A DNA stretch of 64,000 bases from Alitta virens (Eukaryota > Annelida > Polychaeta > Phyllodocida > Nereididae): positions 40,119,410-40,183,409 of the forward strand of contig OW028578.1 of NCBI GenBank assembly GCA_932294295.1, written 5' to 3'. This document shows, in pieces, positions 42,201-53,500 of this stretch (positions are counted from its first letter, which is position 1; each line of letters opens with the position of its first letter). The notes under the pieces are model-generated. The model did not search any database. It saw only the letters and a list, made by a program, of their open reading frames with translations, and was not told the DNA's origin. The translations under genes and the position numbers were made by a program.

Positions 42201-44151
42201 AAGTGTTTCTCACTGAAGTGCAAACTAAATGTCATGTTATTAGCTAAACAGTAAAATAATGACGAATTCCAGGTGTCTAGAAGGAAGACATTAAATAATT
42301 GTTAAATAGTGTTATTTATACTTACCTCAGCAGATTTTTGATGTCAAGTATATAAACCTGAGTGTGAATAATATTTTAAAACATGGAAGGATTTTGTACT
42401 GTCTGACTATTGAGGGCCATGCAGCAGTCTTCATATTTTTTCGTGGGATTATTTATGAAAACCTAATTACTCATTTTCAATGATGTGAAATGGTGAACCT
42501 GGCTAGTAGCCACGCCCCCACGCAAATTTGACAAAAAACTATTACTTTCACAAGGTAGACAATGAATACACAACGGTAGTGCATACCAAATGTTAGTAAC
42601 ATACATCATGTCATTCATAAGCATGAAAATATTTTGATATTAATTATAATTAGGAGTCTATGTAAACCATCTGAAAACAGTGAAAATTAAGCATTTCAAC
42701 TTCCAAACACCCTTAACATAAGTGTATAGTACTTAGCTGAAAGACACATTGCTGCCCCCCCCCCCCCCCCCCCTGTAGTTATTGTTTAGGTATATTGCAC
42801 TGCACATAATATATAGGTCACTCCCTTTTTTTTCTTTTTTTTTCTGATCATAGGCCTTATAATTTATGTCTATTTTGTAGGTAATTATCATCCATGCTGT
42901 TTTGGTATAACGTTTTTTGTGGTTGCTGTCATTTCTAAATGAAATTCTGCTAGATATTTTCCACTATATTACTGAACTCATATCCTTCCGTAAATGTGTG
43001 ATTATTATTAATAAATATGAGAAGGGTATGTGATCTTGAAAGTGAAATGCAAACGCCTGCAAAAATTTCCAGACATTGTTTATGTCTAGGTCATAATTTC
43101 TTTGCTACTTTGTGCAGTGATGTTCACTCAATTGTTACTATGTAGATTCAGTAAAATAAAAATTTTAATTATTTAATAGTGTTACAAAACCTGTCAATCA
43201 CAACATAATATGTATTATAAACCAAGTGTTAGATGTAGTATGGTCTTTAAGATAGAGGTCCAACTGTATTATTACGCTGGCACAATGCCAAAAAACTCGG
43301 AGTGAAGGCATATGCAAACATTTTGCGGCAATATAATACTGTAAATGTTTACAATGGTATGGAATGAAAACCAGGGATATCTATCTACCTATCTATCTAA
43401 AGAAGTTGTTAACAAAGTAAGTAAAGTAAGTAAACAAAGTATAAGCATTTATTACCCCCTTAAGCACTCATCTGCAACGTTGCAAAATCGGCAGGAAAAA
43501 TCGCGTAGTGTGAGAGGTCACGTGACTGTGTGACAGATCGGCGCAAAAATCGCTAGCCTCGAGTCGGCTGACAAAATCGCATAATGTGAGCCCGGCTTTA
43601 CAGTTTACATGCAATGAATTAAAATAATTGAGAAACTTCTAACTAAAGGGACATGAAGAAAGACTAGAATAAAAGAATGAAAAAAATTTAAGTAGGATGA
43701 AAAAAATTTTTAAAAGCCAAAAAAAGTGCTATTTCCTGTCTAGATAAAACATAACATAATTAAAATAATAGTAAAATATTTATTTGACATGTGGTTTCCA
43801 TTTTTTACTCATTTGCTTAAAAACTTCAAGAATGTGTAATATCTCCCATCACCTTCATATCTTTAAAATTTTAACTTCTAATTTTTTGTAATACACTTGC
43901 CATTGGCTTCATAACTCCAGTTATGATTTTATAGACACTGGTTGCTAAATTCTCATTCTATAGTCATACATAGTACATTTATAAGCTTTTTCTAGTAATC
44001 AGCAGTGGTAATACCAGATACTCTGAGGTATAATCTTTAAAAATTAATCATGAGAAATGACAATATTTCCTGCATTAAATACCTCTGACTCCGGAATGGG
44101 TTCTGCGCTCAAAGCTGCCTCTATTTTCTCCTCTGAGATCGGTCCTGCCAT
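33216..44151 (-). CDS. GLO1: Glyoxalase I (lactoylglutathione lyase), six exons
   Basis: Exons in coding order are 44151-44083, 37785-37703, 37369-37244, 36052-35985, 34430-34341 and 33343-33216. All have GT/AG introns and compatible phases (0,2,2,1,1) and give 187 codons plus stop, against 184 residues in human GLO1. The enzyme isomerises the hemithioacetal of methylglyoxal and glutathione to S-lactoylglutathione in the cytosol. VOC/glyoxalase motifs seen are [56 protein letters not shown] and [12 protein letters not shown]. Probable metal ligands are His in RIHHVAYRV, Glu in TIEFFH, His in GFCHVAL and Glu in YYIEV. Animals usually have Gln at the first site. Introns contain SINE, MITE and satellite insertions, but the coding sequence looks intact. 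Confidence 0.93.
33985..34320 (+). mobile_element. tRNA-derived SINE (family C) in a GLO1 intron
   Basis: Head tagcatggtggttacgggg (A box) and ggttcgagccccc (B box), then a ~230-bp body with ccacccaggtgtaaatgggta and ttgagactgcttggacagtgatacg. It lies 20 bp from GLO1 exon 5. This is the only copy in the window. Confidence 0.75.
34492..35735. mobile_element. Non-autonomous DNA transposon with GC-rich internal repeats
   Basis: Inverted ends share gttttagccgtagtgaacccgt (left, about 34514) with the reverse of acgggttcactacggcaaaac (right, about 35698). The interior holds many copies of a ~21-bp unit, ggcttccacgggtaacccg, on both strands (34620-34780 and 35325-35660). Some arms could form large hairpins. 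It lies in a GLO1 intron. Confidence 0.65.
36085..37192. mobile_element. Non-autonomous DNA transposon, copy 2, with nested MITE
   Basis: Same acagttagtttcataaaatatgg start and gtcaggccgtttttaatgaaactaact end as the 27219 copy. It is longer, with an inserted ~135-bp MITE at 36122-36257 and extra unique sequence at 36400-36980. It fills the intron between GLO1 exons 3 and 4. Confidence 0.6.
36122..36257. mobile_element. Small MITE, atggccaRatgtgc termini
   Basis: Left atggccagatgtgctacttgcgttttcca and right ccaaacgc-acgttgcacaattgaccat form an inverted pair. A second copy is at 45411-45537. Confidence 0.6.
37786..41809. other. GLO1 intron 1, first part
   Basis: Non-coding. Holds a C-rich stretch (38038-38095), AT-rich unique sequence, and a CAGT-rich simple array (about 40775-41035: cagtcagttcag variants). 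No exon with family motifs was seen. Confidence 0.5.
40775..41035. repeat. CAGT/GTCAGTTCAG simple-sequence array
   Basis: Irregular repeats of cagtcagttcag(cc)aa(a/g)t with deletions over ~260 bp. Confidence 0.7.
41810..41997 (-). mobile_element. SINE family A, reverse copy
   Basis: Full-length copy in the - orientation. CCCATCAT at 41802-41809 and 41998-42005 is a probable target duplication. It lies in GLO1 intron 1. Confidence 0.85.
42006..44082. other. GLO1 intron 1, second part
   Basis: No exon seen. Contains a repeat block at 42410-42495 (gccatgcagcagtctt, then aaaacctaattactcattttcaatgatgtgaaatggtg) shared with 48913-49195, a poly-C run (42756-42773) and an (ATCT)n patch at 43377. 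Confidence 0.5.
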
Positions 44152-44334
44152 ACTGCGTAACAGCTGATTCTAGTAACAAAAATATGATTTATTTTGCTGT
44201 TAGCATTTAGGACTTCACATATCGAGCTAAACTCTACTTAGTTTTACATTTTGATTAAAAACGAATCTTTCTTTGAAGCTTGTCAAACCTGAATGTGTAC
44301 TGCTATGCGTGAACTTTTGCATTCATATACATTT

Positions 44335-44620
44335 TACTTTTCAGACTGATTGAAACATTTGATAAAAATGAAATAATCCCCCCCCCCCCCCTAACATCTG
44401 GGCAATAAACTTCCTTTGACCAAAGTTTACCCCTTATCTGTACAGTAGCAATGCTATTTCTGTATTCTTCTAGACTAATGGCCGACGTAGCACTGAGTAG
44501 TATTTGATGATAAGGACATTAGGAATGGGCCAGAAAAGTTGGTCAATACTTTACAATCTTTCTGATCTGTCTCTTTCACCCCTGAACTGTCCATGCTCGC
44601 TCTAAAACTGCTGTATAAAG
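44335..44620. repeat. Dispersed repeat, copy 2
   Basis: Matches 30596-30890, starting ttttcagactgattgaaacatttgat. It is interrupted by a C-run at 44379-44391. Confidence 0.6.
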
Positions 44621-44639
44621 GGTAATAATATGTCATTCT

Positions 44640-45680
44640 GAATGCATAAGTCAGTTGAAAACTGTGCAGTGATAAAGACATTGTACCACTCACCAGTGCA
44701 ATTTATTAACATTATGTCTTCATGTACACTGTGGTATATGTCTTCATGTACAACAGTTTGCTGTTGTATACGAGTAATGCTGTGCTGGGATTGGCTGGCA
44801 AGATCTGACTTGCTAGTACATTTTATTTAATAACTTTGTCAGTTTTGTTCCGTTTTTTAAAATTCAAACATTATCTGAAAGCTAAGGTTGTCATCTATCT
44901 CTATGTGTGTCTGACATTAATCAATTAGATGGATTTTAGCTGGAGCATTATTTTTCCAATGAATATCAATATGGAAGGGGAATAACTGTACAAAATGTTA
45001 TTTCTTGCACTTGACCAGGATTCAGTGGTACAAAACAATTACACAATGGTGACAATGTGAGACATGAGATATGTTATGTAAGACACGGCCTTCTGCCTCG
45101 TTCAAAATTGACATTTTCGGGTGTACATTATACAATTATACAATGGTTACATGTGAGACATGAAGATATGTACATCCGAAAATGTCAATGTATTGTTAAT
45201 ATGTTAATTTCCATTTTTCAGTGATTACTATTCATTGAAAAATAGCGCTCCGTTTACAATGCGTCTAATGAATCAATGACAGTTACCTATTTAGATAGGT
45301 GAAAATCTGAGCTTTCTGAAAATGTTAGAAATTTGATATTTTGATCGGGAAAATTGCCTGTACTCGCTGAATGCATTTATTATCCGCCCACTTTCTGGCT
45401 ACCTACAACATGGCCAAATGTGCCACGTGCATTTTCCATGAGAAGGATAAATGCATGGAAAATGCATGGTTTTCACCTCATTTTAATTAGGCAAAAACCA
45501 AACGCCTGTAAAACGCACATAGCACATTTAGCCATATAATTGCAGCGCGGCATGGCTCAGTAACTGTTGTACATGACAATTTGTACAATGGCGTACATTA
45601 TGGTAAATGTCACTGGTGAGTGGTACAATCTTAATGTCTCACATGTAATCATTGCATAATTGTATAAGGTACAATGTGCT
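44640..45680. repeat. Fold-back rich region with gtacaacagt words
   Basis: gacattttcgggtgtaca (45110) and tgtacatccgaaaatgtc (45171) form an inverted pair spanning about 80 bp. gtcttcatgtacaacagt at 44740 resembles 778-830. A small MITE (45411-45537) lies inside. These look like palindromic MITEs. No coding found. Confidence 0.45.
45411..45537. mobile_element. Small MITE, atggccaaatgtgc termini, copy 2
   Basis: Left atggccaaatgtgccacgtgc and right gcacatagcacatttagccat are inverted. Relative of 36122-36257. Confidence 0.65.
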
Positions 45681-47570
45681 ATGTAGGCCTACTTAAATAG
45701 CATAGGTCTTTATCTCTATTTACATTTCTTCCTTTATTGCTTGATAATCAATATCTTGAGTTCTTGACATACATGCCATTAAACAAATAGTGAAAATGTT
45801 TACAATGACAGTGTACATGGGTATGCAGGATATAGCCATTGTTGATTGTACAACTTTGTCATTATCCTTTGACGCCAAAATAAAACAAAACTTACCTTTT
45901 TGTTGTTTTAATGACAGATTTAACAACCCTCCCTTAGCCTATATGTGTAGCTATGTGTCCAGTATTACTGATCATGTATGAATTATATTTACAGCGACCT
46001 TAAAGTCTTTAAGCTCTAGTGCTTGATTACTTTGAACTGTGTATTTAGGGTCCTGTCAATTCTTTTGTATAGGTCCACTACATCATAGAGGACAAGGTGT
46101 TCTAAAATGTTTATGATTCTAGTCACTGCTTCAGTGCACTAAGTGTAGCATTTATTATTAAAATTTAACTACCCAGGGTAAAATTTATGGTAATACACAT
46201 TCTCCCTTGTATGAAAAAAATCACTGTTTAGCGGACAAGGAATTCAATTTTAAGAAGTCAGCTGGCTCAAAAGCTTACAGTTGAGGTCAAAAGTATGTAT
46301 AGCAGAGCGTAGGGTGAAATTTCATAGTTTAGGCGATTTATATTTGGGTCAATCCATATGAATTCACCGAATGCTCCCCAGCTCACCATCTCCAAAAAAA
46401 TTTAAAAAAAAACCGTTTGTAGGTCTATATAATTAATGGACAAAATCCAAAATTTCAGGTATCCAGTCTCAATAGTTTAGAAGATACAGCAATTTGAAAT
46501 TTTAATATTTTTTTGTGGAAAAGCACAACTGCATGAATTTCCAAGTTAAGACGTCCATATCTCTCTTATTTTTCATAATGTAGGCATGAAATTTTGTACC
46601 TAGAGTAAAGAAGTTGTATTGAAACCATGTATGCTGTTATATGAGGGCTATTGGGGATATTTGTCAAACTTTAATGCTCTAAAAAAACGGGTGAAAACGG
46701 AAAATGTTGCAAAACGAGACTTTATTTTTTGCAGGGCTGTGTGGAATCTATGCAAGAATAAGAGCTCATATTAATTTTCTTGCTTCTTATGGTCCACCTG
46801 CACATATATGAATGGCCTAAACCACCTTATTTGCAATAAGATGGAGCCAGAGTAGTTTTAAAAAGACAAATAATATACGATTGTGAAAAAGCCCTTTATT
46901 CTAATGTAATTTTGACCAACAAGAGAGTTCACCATCACTTCCATATTTTTTCCCCAATATCACACACATCTAGTGGTCCTCTGGTTAAAATATCATTGTG
47001 GTGGTCAGATTCTTTCATTTTTTAATGAATTTTTAAAAGATCGATCTTTATACATTAAAGAAAATAATAGTCTTTTGCTATTTCTTAATATTTGCATAAA
47101 GATTTGAACAGTTAAATTTATCTATTCATTTGGTAAACATACTTTAACATTTATAATGCCATATTGATTACATAATCATCAAATGTTATAAACTAAAGGT
47201 ATTGGGGAAAAAGGAAATGCATGGAAAAATCATGTCTATCCGTCGGTGGGTGGGCGGATGAGCGGATGGGTGGGCGGGCATGACACTTTCGTTTCCGGTA
47301 GCAGAACTCTAACACTAACAGTCCAACAAGGTTTGGCAAATTAACACTCTATATGGCCTTTTGATAGTCACATTGACACATATCGGCCATGTTTTACCAA
47401 ATTTGCCAAAAATAGAAAAAAAATTATTTACTTTGCTTCCAGAGCAGAACTGCGCACTACTCCACCTACATGCCTACATCTTTGACAGAATATGTGTAGT
47501 TGTGCCTTTTGGGGGTCTCATGTTCATTAATAATATGGTGAAAATGTGAAAATTTCCTCAGGTGGTTTAA
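45681..47570. other. Intergenic, no gene recognised
   Basis: AT-rich. A short ggtgggtgggcggatg-type G-rich patch lies at 47244-47280. No exons or RNA genes were identified. Confidence 0.35.
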
Positions 47571-47700
47571 ATTGTGGGGTCTTAATAGTGAGGTGGTTTT
47601 AATAGTGAGGTGATCTTAATGTTGAGGTGGTCTTAATAGTGAGGTTGTCTAAATATTGAGGATGTCCTAAGTTAGGTGGTTTCAATATTGCGTCAATAGC
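47571..47700. repeat. Short minisatellite, ~21-bp unit
   Basis: Repeats of gtcttaatagtgaggtggt with variants, about six copies. Confidence 0.75.
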
Positions 47701-49850
47701 TACAATATTCTTCAAGTTATCAACTGCATTTTAATGTGGAAATTATTGGATTTTGTCATCAAATTCCGCATGGGTTTTTTGACATCTCTGTGAATCTCAC
47801 AACTGCCAAGTTCAATGCCACATCCCTCCTTTGGTGCAGTTCTTAGATTCTTCAAATTAACAAATATTTGATTAACAGATTCCTTTGCATAACGCAATGT
47901 TGTAGGAGTTATCACGGCATTACCAAGGATATGTGTGGAAAATTTGTGTAAACTTTTTCATCATCAGATACTGTCCTGTCCTGTATTTGACTTTTCACCT
48001 TTGAACACTCTGTTTCTATATTTGTTATTTTGTATATAATGAATGTAATTTATGTGATTTATTATTTAATTTACAATATATTTTAATTTAACTTAAGTGT
48101 TGGACCTTAATTTCATTATGTAGATTTTGTATGAAGTGGATATTGATGGACCAAAAGGTCAATAATAAAATACTAATTAACTAACTATCATTATCAATAA
48201 TTCACACCATTGCTTAAGATACATGAAAAAAGAAAAAAAAAAGGATTTGTTGTCATACCTAGATACATATATATATTTGTACTCAGTATTAATCTTCTAT
48301 GGTGCATCAATTCCTGCTGATTGCCCTGATGTTGCCTTGGTTTATTCATATGCTTATAGTTGTACATAATTACCATATAGATGTTTTTAATATGTAACTA
48401 AATTATGTTCATGTAGATTGTTCTTTTATTTTACTTTGTCATTATATATATGTATATATTTTTTTGTTATCCTTGTATTTGATTTTTTTATGACATGTAT
48501 CTTTTTGATGCTCTGCGGTCAATAAAATTCTATATATATATATATATATTATTTATCATCATCATTATTAATAAACAAAATAAGGTTAAGAATAACAGAA
48601 TTATAATACAGGCTTTGAGCAACTGTATTTTTTTATTATCAAGCTTACATGAATTTTCACTGGATGATATTACTTTTTAGTGATTGGTTTAATTGCATAT
48701 TAAAACATATCTTGAAATATTATTTATTTTGATTTTCTCAAATTTACTCGACATACATTTTGATAGATGAGCCATGTTGTTTTAAAGTCTGTATACTATA
48801 TTTGCCAAGAAAGTGGACAATCTTCTTAGAAATGAACGTGGGAGGGGTTCTGCACAGCCACTAAATTGTAGCTAAGCAAGCTTGGCCCTCATTGGCACCC
48901 GAGTTTGCAGAATGAAGGCCATGCAGCAGTCTTTATATTTTTTTGTGGGATTATATGTGCACGCTGTTTCACAGCCTTCCTACCTACCTGAATCTATTAT
49001 ATACTGAAAAATAATGAGTGCACATACTATTACTAATCTTGACATGCTGTTATTTTTCCGCAATCATCATTTTCATGCAATGAATCGGCAATTTCAACTT
49101 CTGCTTCTTAAAAATATTTAATGTTATCGCTGAATGACTTAGTCATCACCGATAAAACCTAATTACTCATTTTCAATGATGTGAAATGGTGATAGTCGGC
49201 ACTGATGCGTGTATACTGTCCAAACTATATATATTCAACCTGTTGCAATATACCAAGACGGCTGCCAGGCTACTGAATTTGACTGACAATTTTCAAGAAA
49301 GGGCATGAATGAAATTTTCCACTGAGACAGTCTAAGGGGCATAGAGAACTGTGACATTTATCAGTAAAATGAAGTGATCCACATTGCATTCCTGCGATAT
49401 TATTTCTTAACAAAGTAAAATGTCAATGAAACCTACAAAGGGACCAATATCTGCATCACATTTCAATAATCAACTCACAAATGGTGGCTAAGACATCTAA
49501 TCTATTCTAAGTCTAGCTCATTGACTGACAGCAGATATACTGGGTAAACTAAAGTGATTAACCAAATATAAAAGTGCAGTTTCAAGAGAATGCATATTAA
49601 TTTCTTCATTAAAAGAATAAGTGCTGGCTCTGAAAATATCAGTTTTCTAAAACTGTCAAATTGAGAAATAATTTGATGTGATAAACACTGCAAAACTTTC
49701 CAGTTATTTTCTCAAATGACCATGCTCACTTTCTAATTGATAGAAATAGGAGAGCTGTTGTTAGTGAAAATAATGGCATTTCTTGGTAGTGCCAGTACAA
49801 TGATAGATAGATAGATGGATAGATGGATCAAAAGATGGATAGATATAGAA
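47701..49850. other. Intergenic, repeats only
   Basis: Includes the second copy of the gccatgcagcagtctt/aaaacctaattactc block (48913-48956 and 49157-49195), which carries about 200 bp of inserted sequence compared with 42410-42495. Also a (TA)n run at 48531-48549 and (GATA)n/(GATG)n at 49802-49845. Confidence 0.45.
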
Positions 49851-50110
49851 AGTGCATCTCTCTAAGGCAAGTTCTTGCTGCTATCGAGGGTTGATTGATG
49901 AGGGGAGAGAGTCCACCCATGTTACACATTTACCCCATGGGTGGAATCTTTTACTTGCCGCAGCACAAACGTTGAGTACAAGGAACCACTAATTTCATGT
50001 CTCATCCAAATGACATCCAGCTGGTATGATGCTCATGAAGGGTACACGCCCGGGATTGAACCCGGGTCCTTCATGTCGGCATGATGTCGGCGATGCTGAT
50101 TCGATGTTGT
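49851..50110 (-). mobile_element. tRNA-derived SINE (family B), reverse copy
   Basis: Contains gttcttgctgctatcgagggttgattgatgagg at one end and a tRNA-like head (cccgggattgaacccggg) at the other. The relative at 62985-63262 is in + orientation. It is adjacent to GATA microsatellite, as is the copy at 58575. Confidence 0.75.
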
Positions 50111-50361
50111 ACCAACAGTGGCCTCATATAGAAATGATGCTGGGCTGATTTGGAATGCTATCAGGGAAATGGGATGCTAAAAATAAATGAATAAAATCTG
50201 AGCTATTTAGTCTTTCAGTAAGTCCAAAATAGGTATTCCATTGCAACACCAAACATTTTGCTCGGTAAGATTACCAAGCTCTTGGGTTACTTGGATTTTT
50301 CCGCTGTCTACACTAACTGATACCTCCTACCCCTGTACCTTTTTAAATCTGATCTTATTGT

Positions 50362-50512
50362 ATGCCTACCAACCGCTGGGTCCCGGGTTCGATTACCGGT
50401 CGAGCCTAAGTTGGATGGCTGTGTCATCCTTCATCTCATTGCCATGGTCCCTGCCTGTCCTTATTAGCCCAATAGGGGCAGAAATACAGGACGTAAAGCT
50501 CTAATAACACAC
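50362..50512 (+). mobile_element. SINE family A, 5'-truncated, with target duplication
   Basis: Begins ccaaccgctgggtcccggg (B box present, A box missing) and ends in a (CA)n tail. The flanks ATTGTATGCCTA at about 50357-50368 and 50519-50530 are a 12-bp target duplication, so this copy inserted already truncated. Confidence 0.8.
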
Positions 50513-50530
50513 ACACATATTGTATGCCTA

Positions 50531-53500
50531 ACCAGATTTATCACTAAAATCATTGACTAATCCTCAGCTAACTTTTGACTTGTAAGATGGAGCTATCAAT
50601 GACTAACGTACTTGTCAAAATGACTATGATTGTGTCAGTCATTCTTAAAACAGTAAAAATATCCAACAAGTAAAGTTCTCTTTAATAAGAGACCTGTACC
50701 AGATTTACTTCGTGGCCATATCTTAAACATGAATTTATGCGTTTTGAATGTGGCAACCAAGGTCTTCTTGCAAAAATTAGCTGAAACTATGGTCATAGAG
50801 TAACAGATAAAGAATTGCCATATTTGGTCATGCAGAAAAATTATGACGAAACTTTACCAATCCTCCAAGATTTTTGTAAATGATTGCAGAAGTACCTATG
50901 ACTCAAGTAAGATATGTTAGCATAAGGTGTTCCATAGATTGAGATTTGGTACAAAAAGCTGGTCAAAATGTCAAAAGTTAGTTATTATATCTATACAAGT
51001 ATTGCATGAATGACCAACATTAGAAGGATTAAATTGTTTTAGACTGCTAATCACATACACAGTCAGCTTATCTAAAGTAGATATTCTGGTAAAAAAAGAA
51101 AAAAATATATAATTAGGCAATAATAATAGAATTTTTTTTTATATACAATAACACATAATCAATCACCTTCAAGTTGGTGTCCTGCAATACCTTATCTTCA
51201 CAGATCTCAAAATTTCTAGTCCATAATTGTTAGTCTACTTTTTTTTCAGTAGGCCCAGGCTCTGGGAACTGACCTCACTGCCACTTAGCAACACTTAACT
51301 CGGCCACTGATTTACTTAGGCAAGCCCAGGTCGAATTCCTCAAACCCTCGGCTGCTATAGGTGTGTGGCTGTTTGTCCACTAATGGTGTTTTTTGACCTG
51401 TGCTAATTCAGGAAGGGAGGAAACCAATGTTGAGTTGTTAATCTGTGCAGGAACGTTGTGGAGTATATAATGTATATCATTTTGTATTTTAAATTAATGC
51501 CAATACATTTGAGCTAATGGCAATACAAAATTATTATTATTTAATTTAGTTAATAAGGATTTCCTGTGAAAAGGTAATTACTTGTAAAATCATAAAATTC
51601 AAACCATCTTATTCAGTACAATGGCTTGTGAGAGTGGCAGAATGAAAATGACCACATGGAAACAGTTTGTCTGTTATATTAAAGATATCTGCCAGGTTTA
51701 ATATTAAAACTACACGGCCCATTTAAGAGGAAAATGTGTAATATGCCATGGATTGCCCTACCCCCTTCTCTCTCATCTCAATAAGCTTTTGAGAGTGGCA
51801 AGAACTTGCCATAGAGGACTGCACTTTCCAGATTGAACACTAATCCCTACATTTAAAAGCAGGGTTGGCAGATGAAAATCAAGTGATTTAAATCAAGGCA
51901 AAATGTTCTGCAATTTGGATTTTTTTTTTCGATTATTTTTGATATACAAGTTAATTTAGTTAAAAACTGGATTTTTTAAAACTGGATTTATTTAAGACAG
52001 CTTGATTAGCAAACTGGATTTTGAGTAGGTTTTTTCTTAGAAGTTTTTTAACACATGATTTATTTAAGACAGCTTGATATTCTGGAAGTTGATTAAAAAA
52101 AAATAAAACCAAAATTATTAAATAAGTCAAACTTTTAATTTTTAGAGCACAGTTTAGTAAGTCAAAGAGGAAATTCTGGGGAAATGGGCTAAGCTTGGCT
52201 GCTGCTAGACAGTACTTTTAGGCCCAAATTGCATCTTTAAAAAATAACTCATTTAAATAAAAAAATTCGATTTAAATATAAAATTAATCTTTTTTTTTAT
52301 TAAAAAAAAATCATGATTTTTACCAACCCTTGTCTTGGGTAACTGATAGACAATTACAATTAAGATCAATTCCACTCACGACAGTAGAAATAAATTGCTA
52401 AAAGAAAGTTGAATTGAATGGAAATTGGTACATAAATATATATATTATAATTAATATGTTTACCTAAAATAATACATACAACATTGCAGTTTATCTTTTA
52501 TCTTTTATTTATTTATTTTTACCTTCAGACATTTCCCAGTTACGTAGTCAGTGAGTCAGAACTTGTTTACAGCCAATCCCATAGACTTGGTAATTAAGCT
52601 TCAGTGGACGTCAATCAAAGGTCATCCCTCAGCCAATGAGAGGCCTGTATTTACATGACGTCCTCTTGGGTTTAGCTTCAAAGTCGATGAGTTTAGGTGT
52701 AATATTGAAAAACTTCTAAGAAAAAAAATAATCAAAATCCAGCTTGCTAATCAGTAGCTTTGCCAAGAACAAGCCTTGTTTGTCAAGCTCTTCTGAGATG
52801 CAGAAAATTTGAGGAATTGGAGTAGCACTCAAGGAGATTATATTCTTCTGTAACTGCAAAATTATGTGTGTGGGAAGGTAATTAGCCAAGCAACAAGAAA
52901 ATTGATACTCTTTTTCTATATCTTTTGTTTCATACTTCGCTTTTGTTGGATTTAAGCATTTTTTTCATCCGTGACGCATGGTTTCTGAAGTTCGTAAACA
53001 AGCGAGGCGGTATTAAGAAGTGATAAGTGGGTTGTATTCGAAATAAGCAAAACCTTGTTGAAATGATAATGTTATTAAGAGTAGCATTGGGAAATGACTA
53101 ATTATAAATATATTATTTTAAAGTTAATTTGTGAAGAAAACAAAATCCAAATATTTTTTACAATGTTCATTAATTTTAATAAACTATTTATTAAATTTTT
53201 TCGTTGAATTATTATTAACAGATTGCAGCGAACCCCCAAATAAGACCAAGTTGATTGATTTTAGGGCCATTTGATGGTTCCTAGGTTTATGGGCACAGTA
53301 TGAAAATACTCTACAATTGTAACCAGAGAGAAATTACGATCACTTAAAAAAAATCTTTGTAAATAGACATTTTTGTTTGAAAATTTAGGTATATTACTGC
53401 CGTTTCATTAACCACACACACACAGGTTAATTTCATTTAAGTCTAATAGTTGACTTGGTATTTCAGCTTAATTTTATTGGCTCTGAACAGGTAATGTCAC

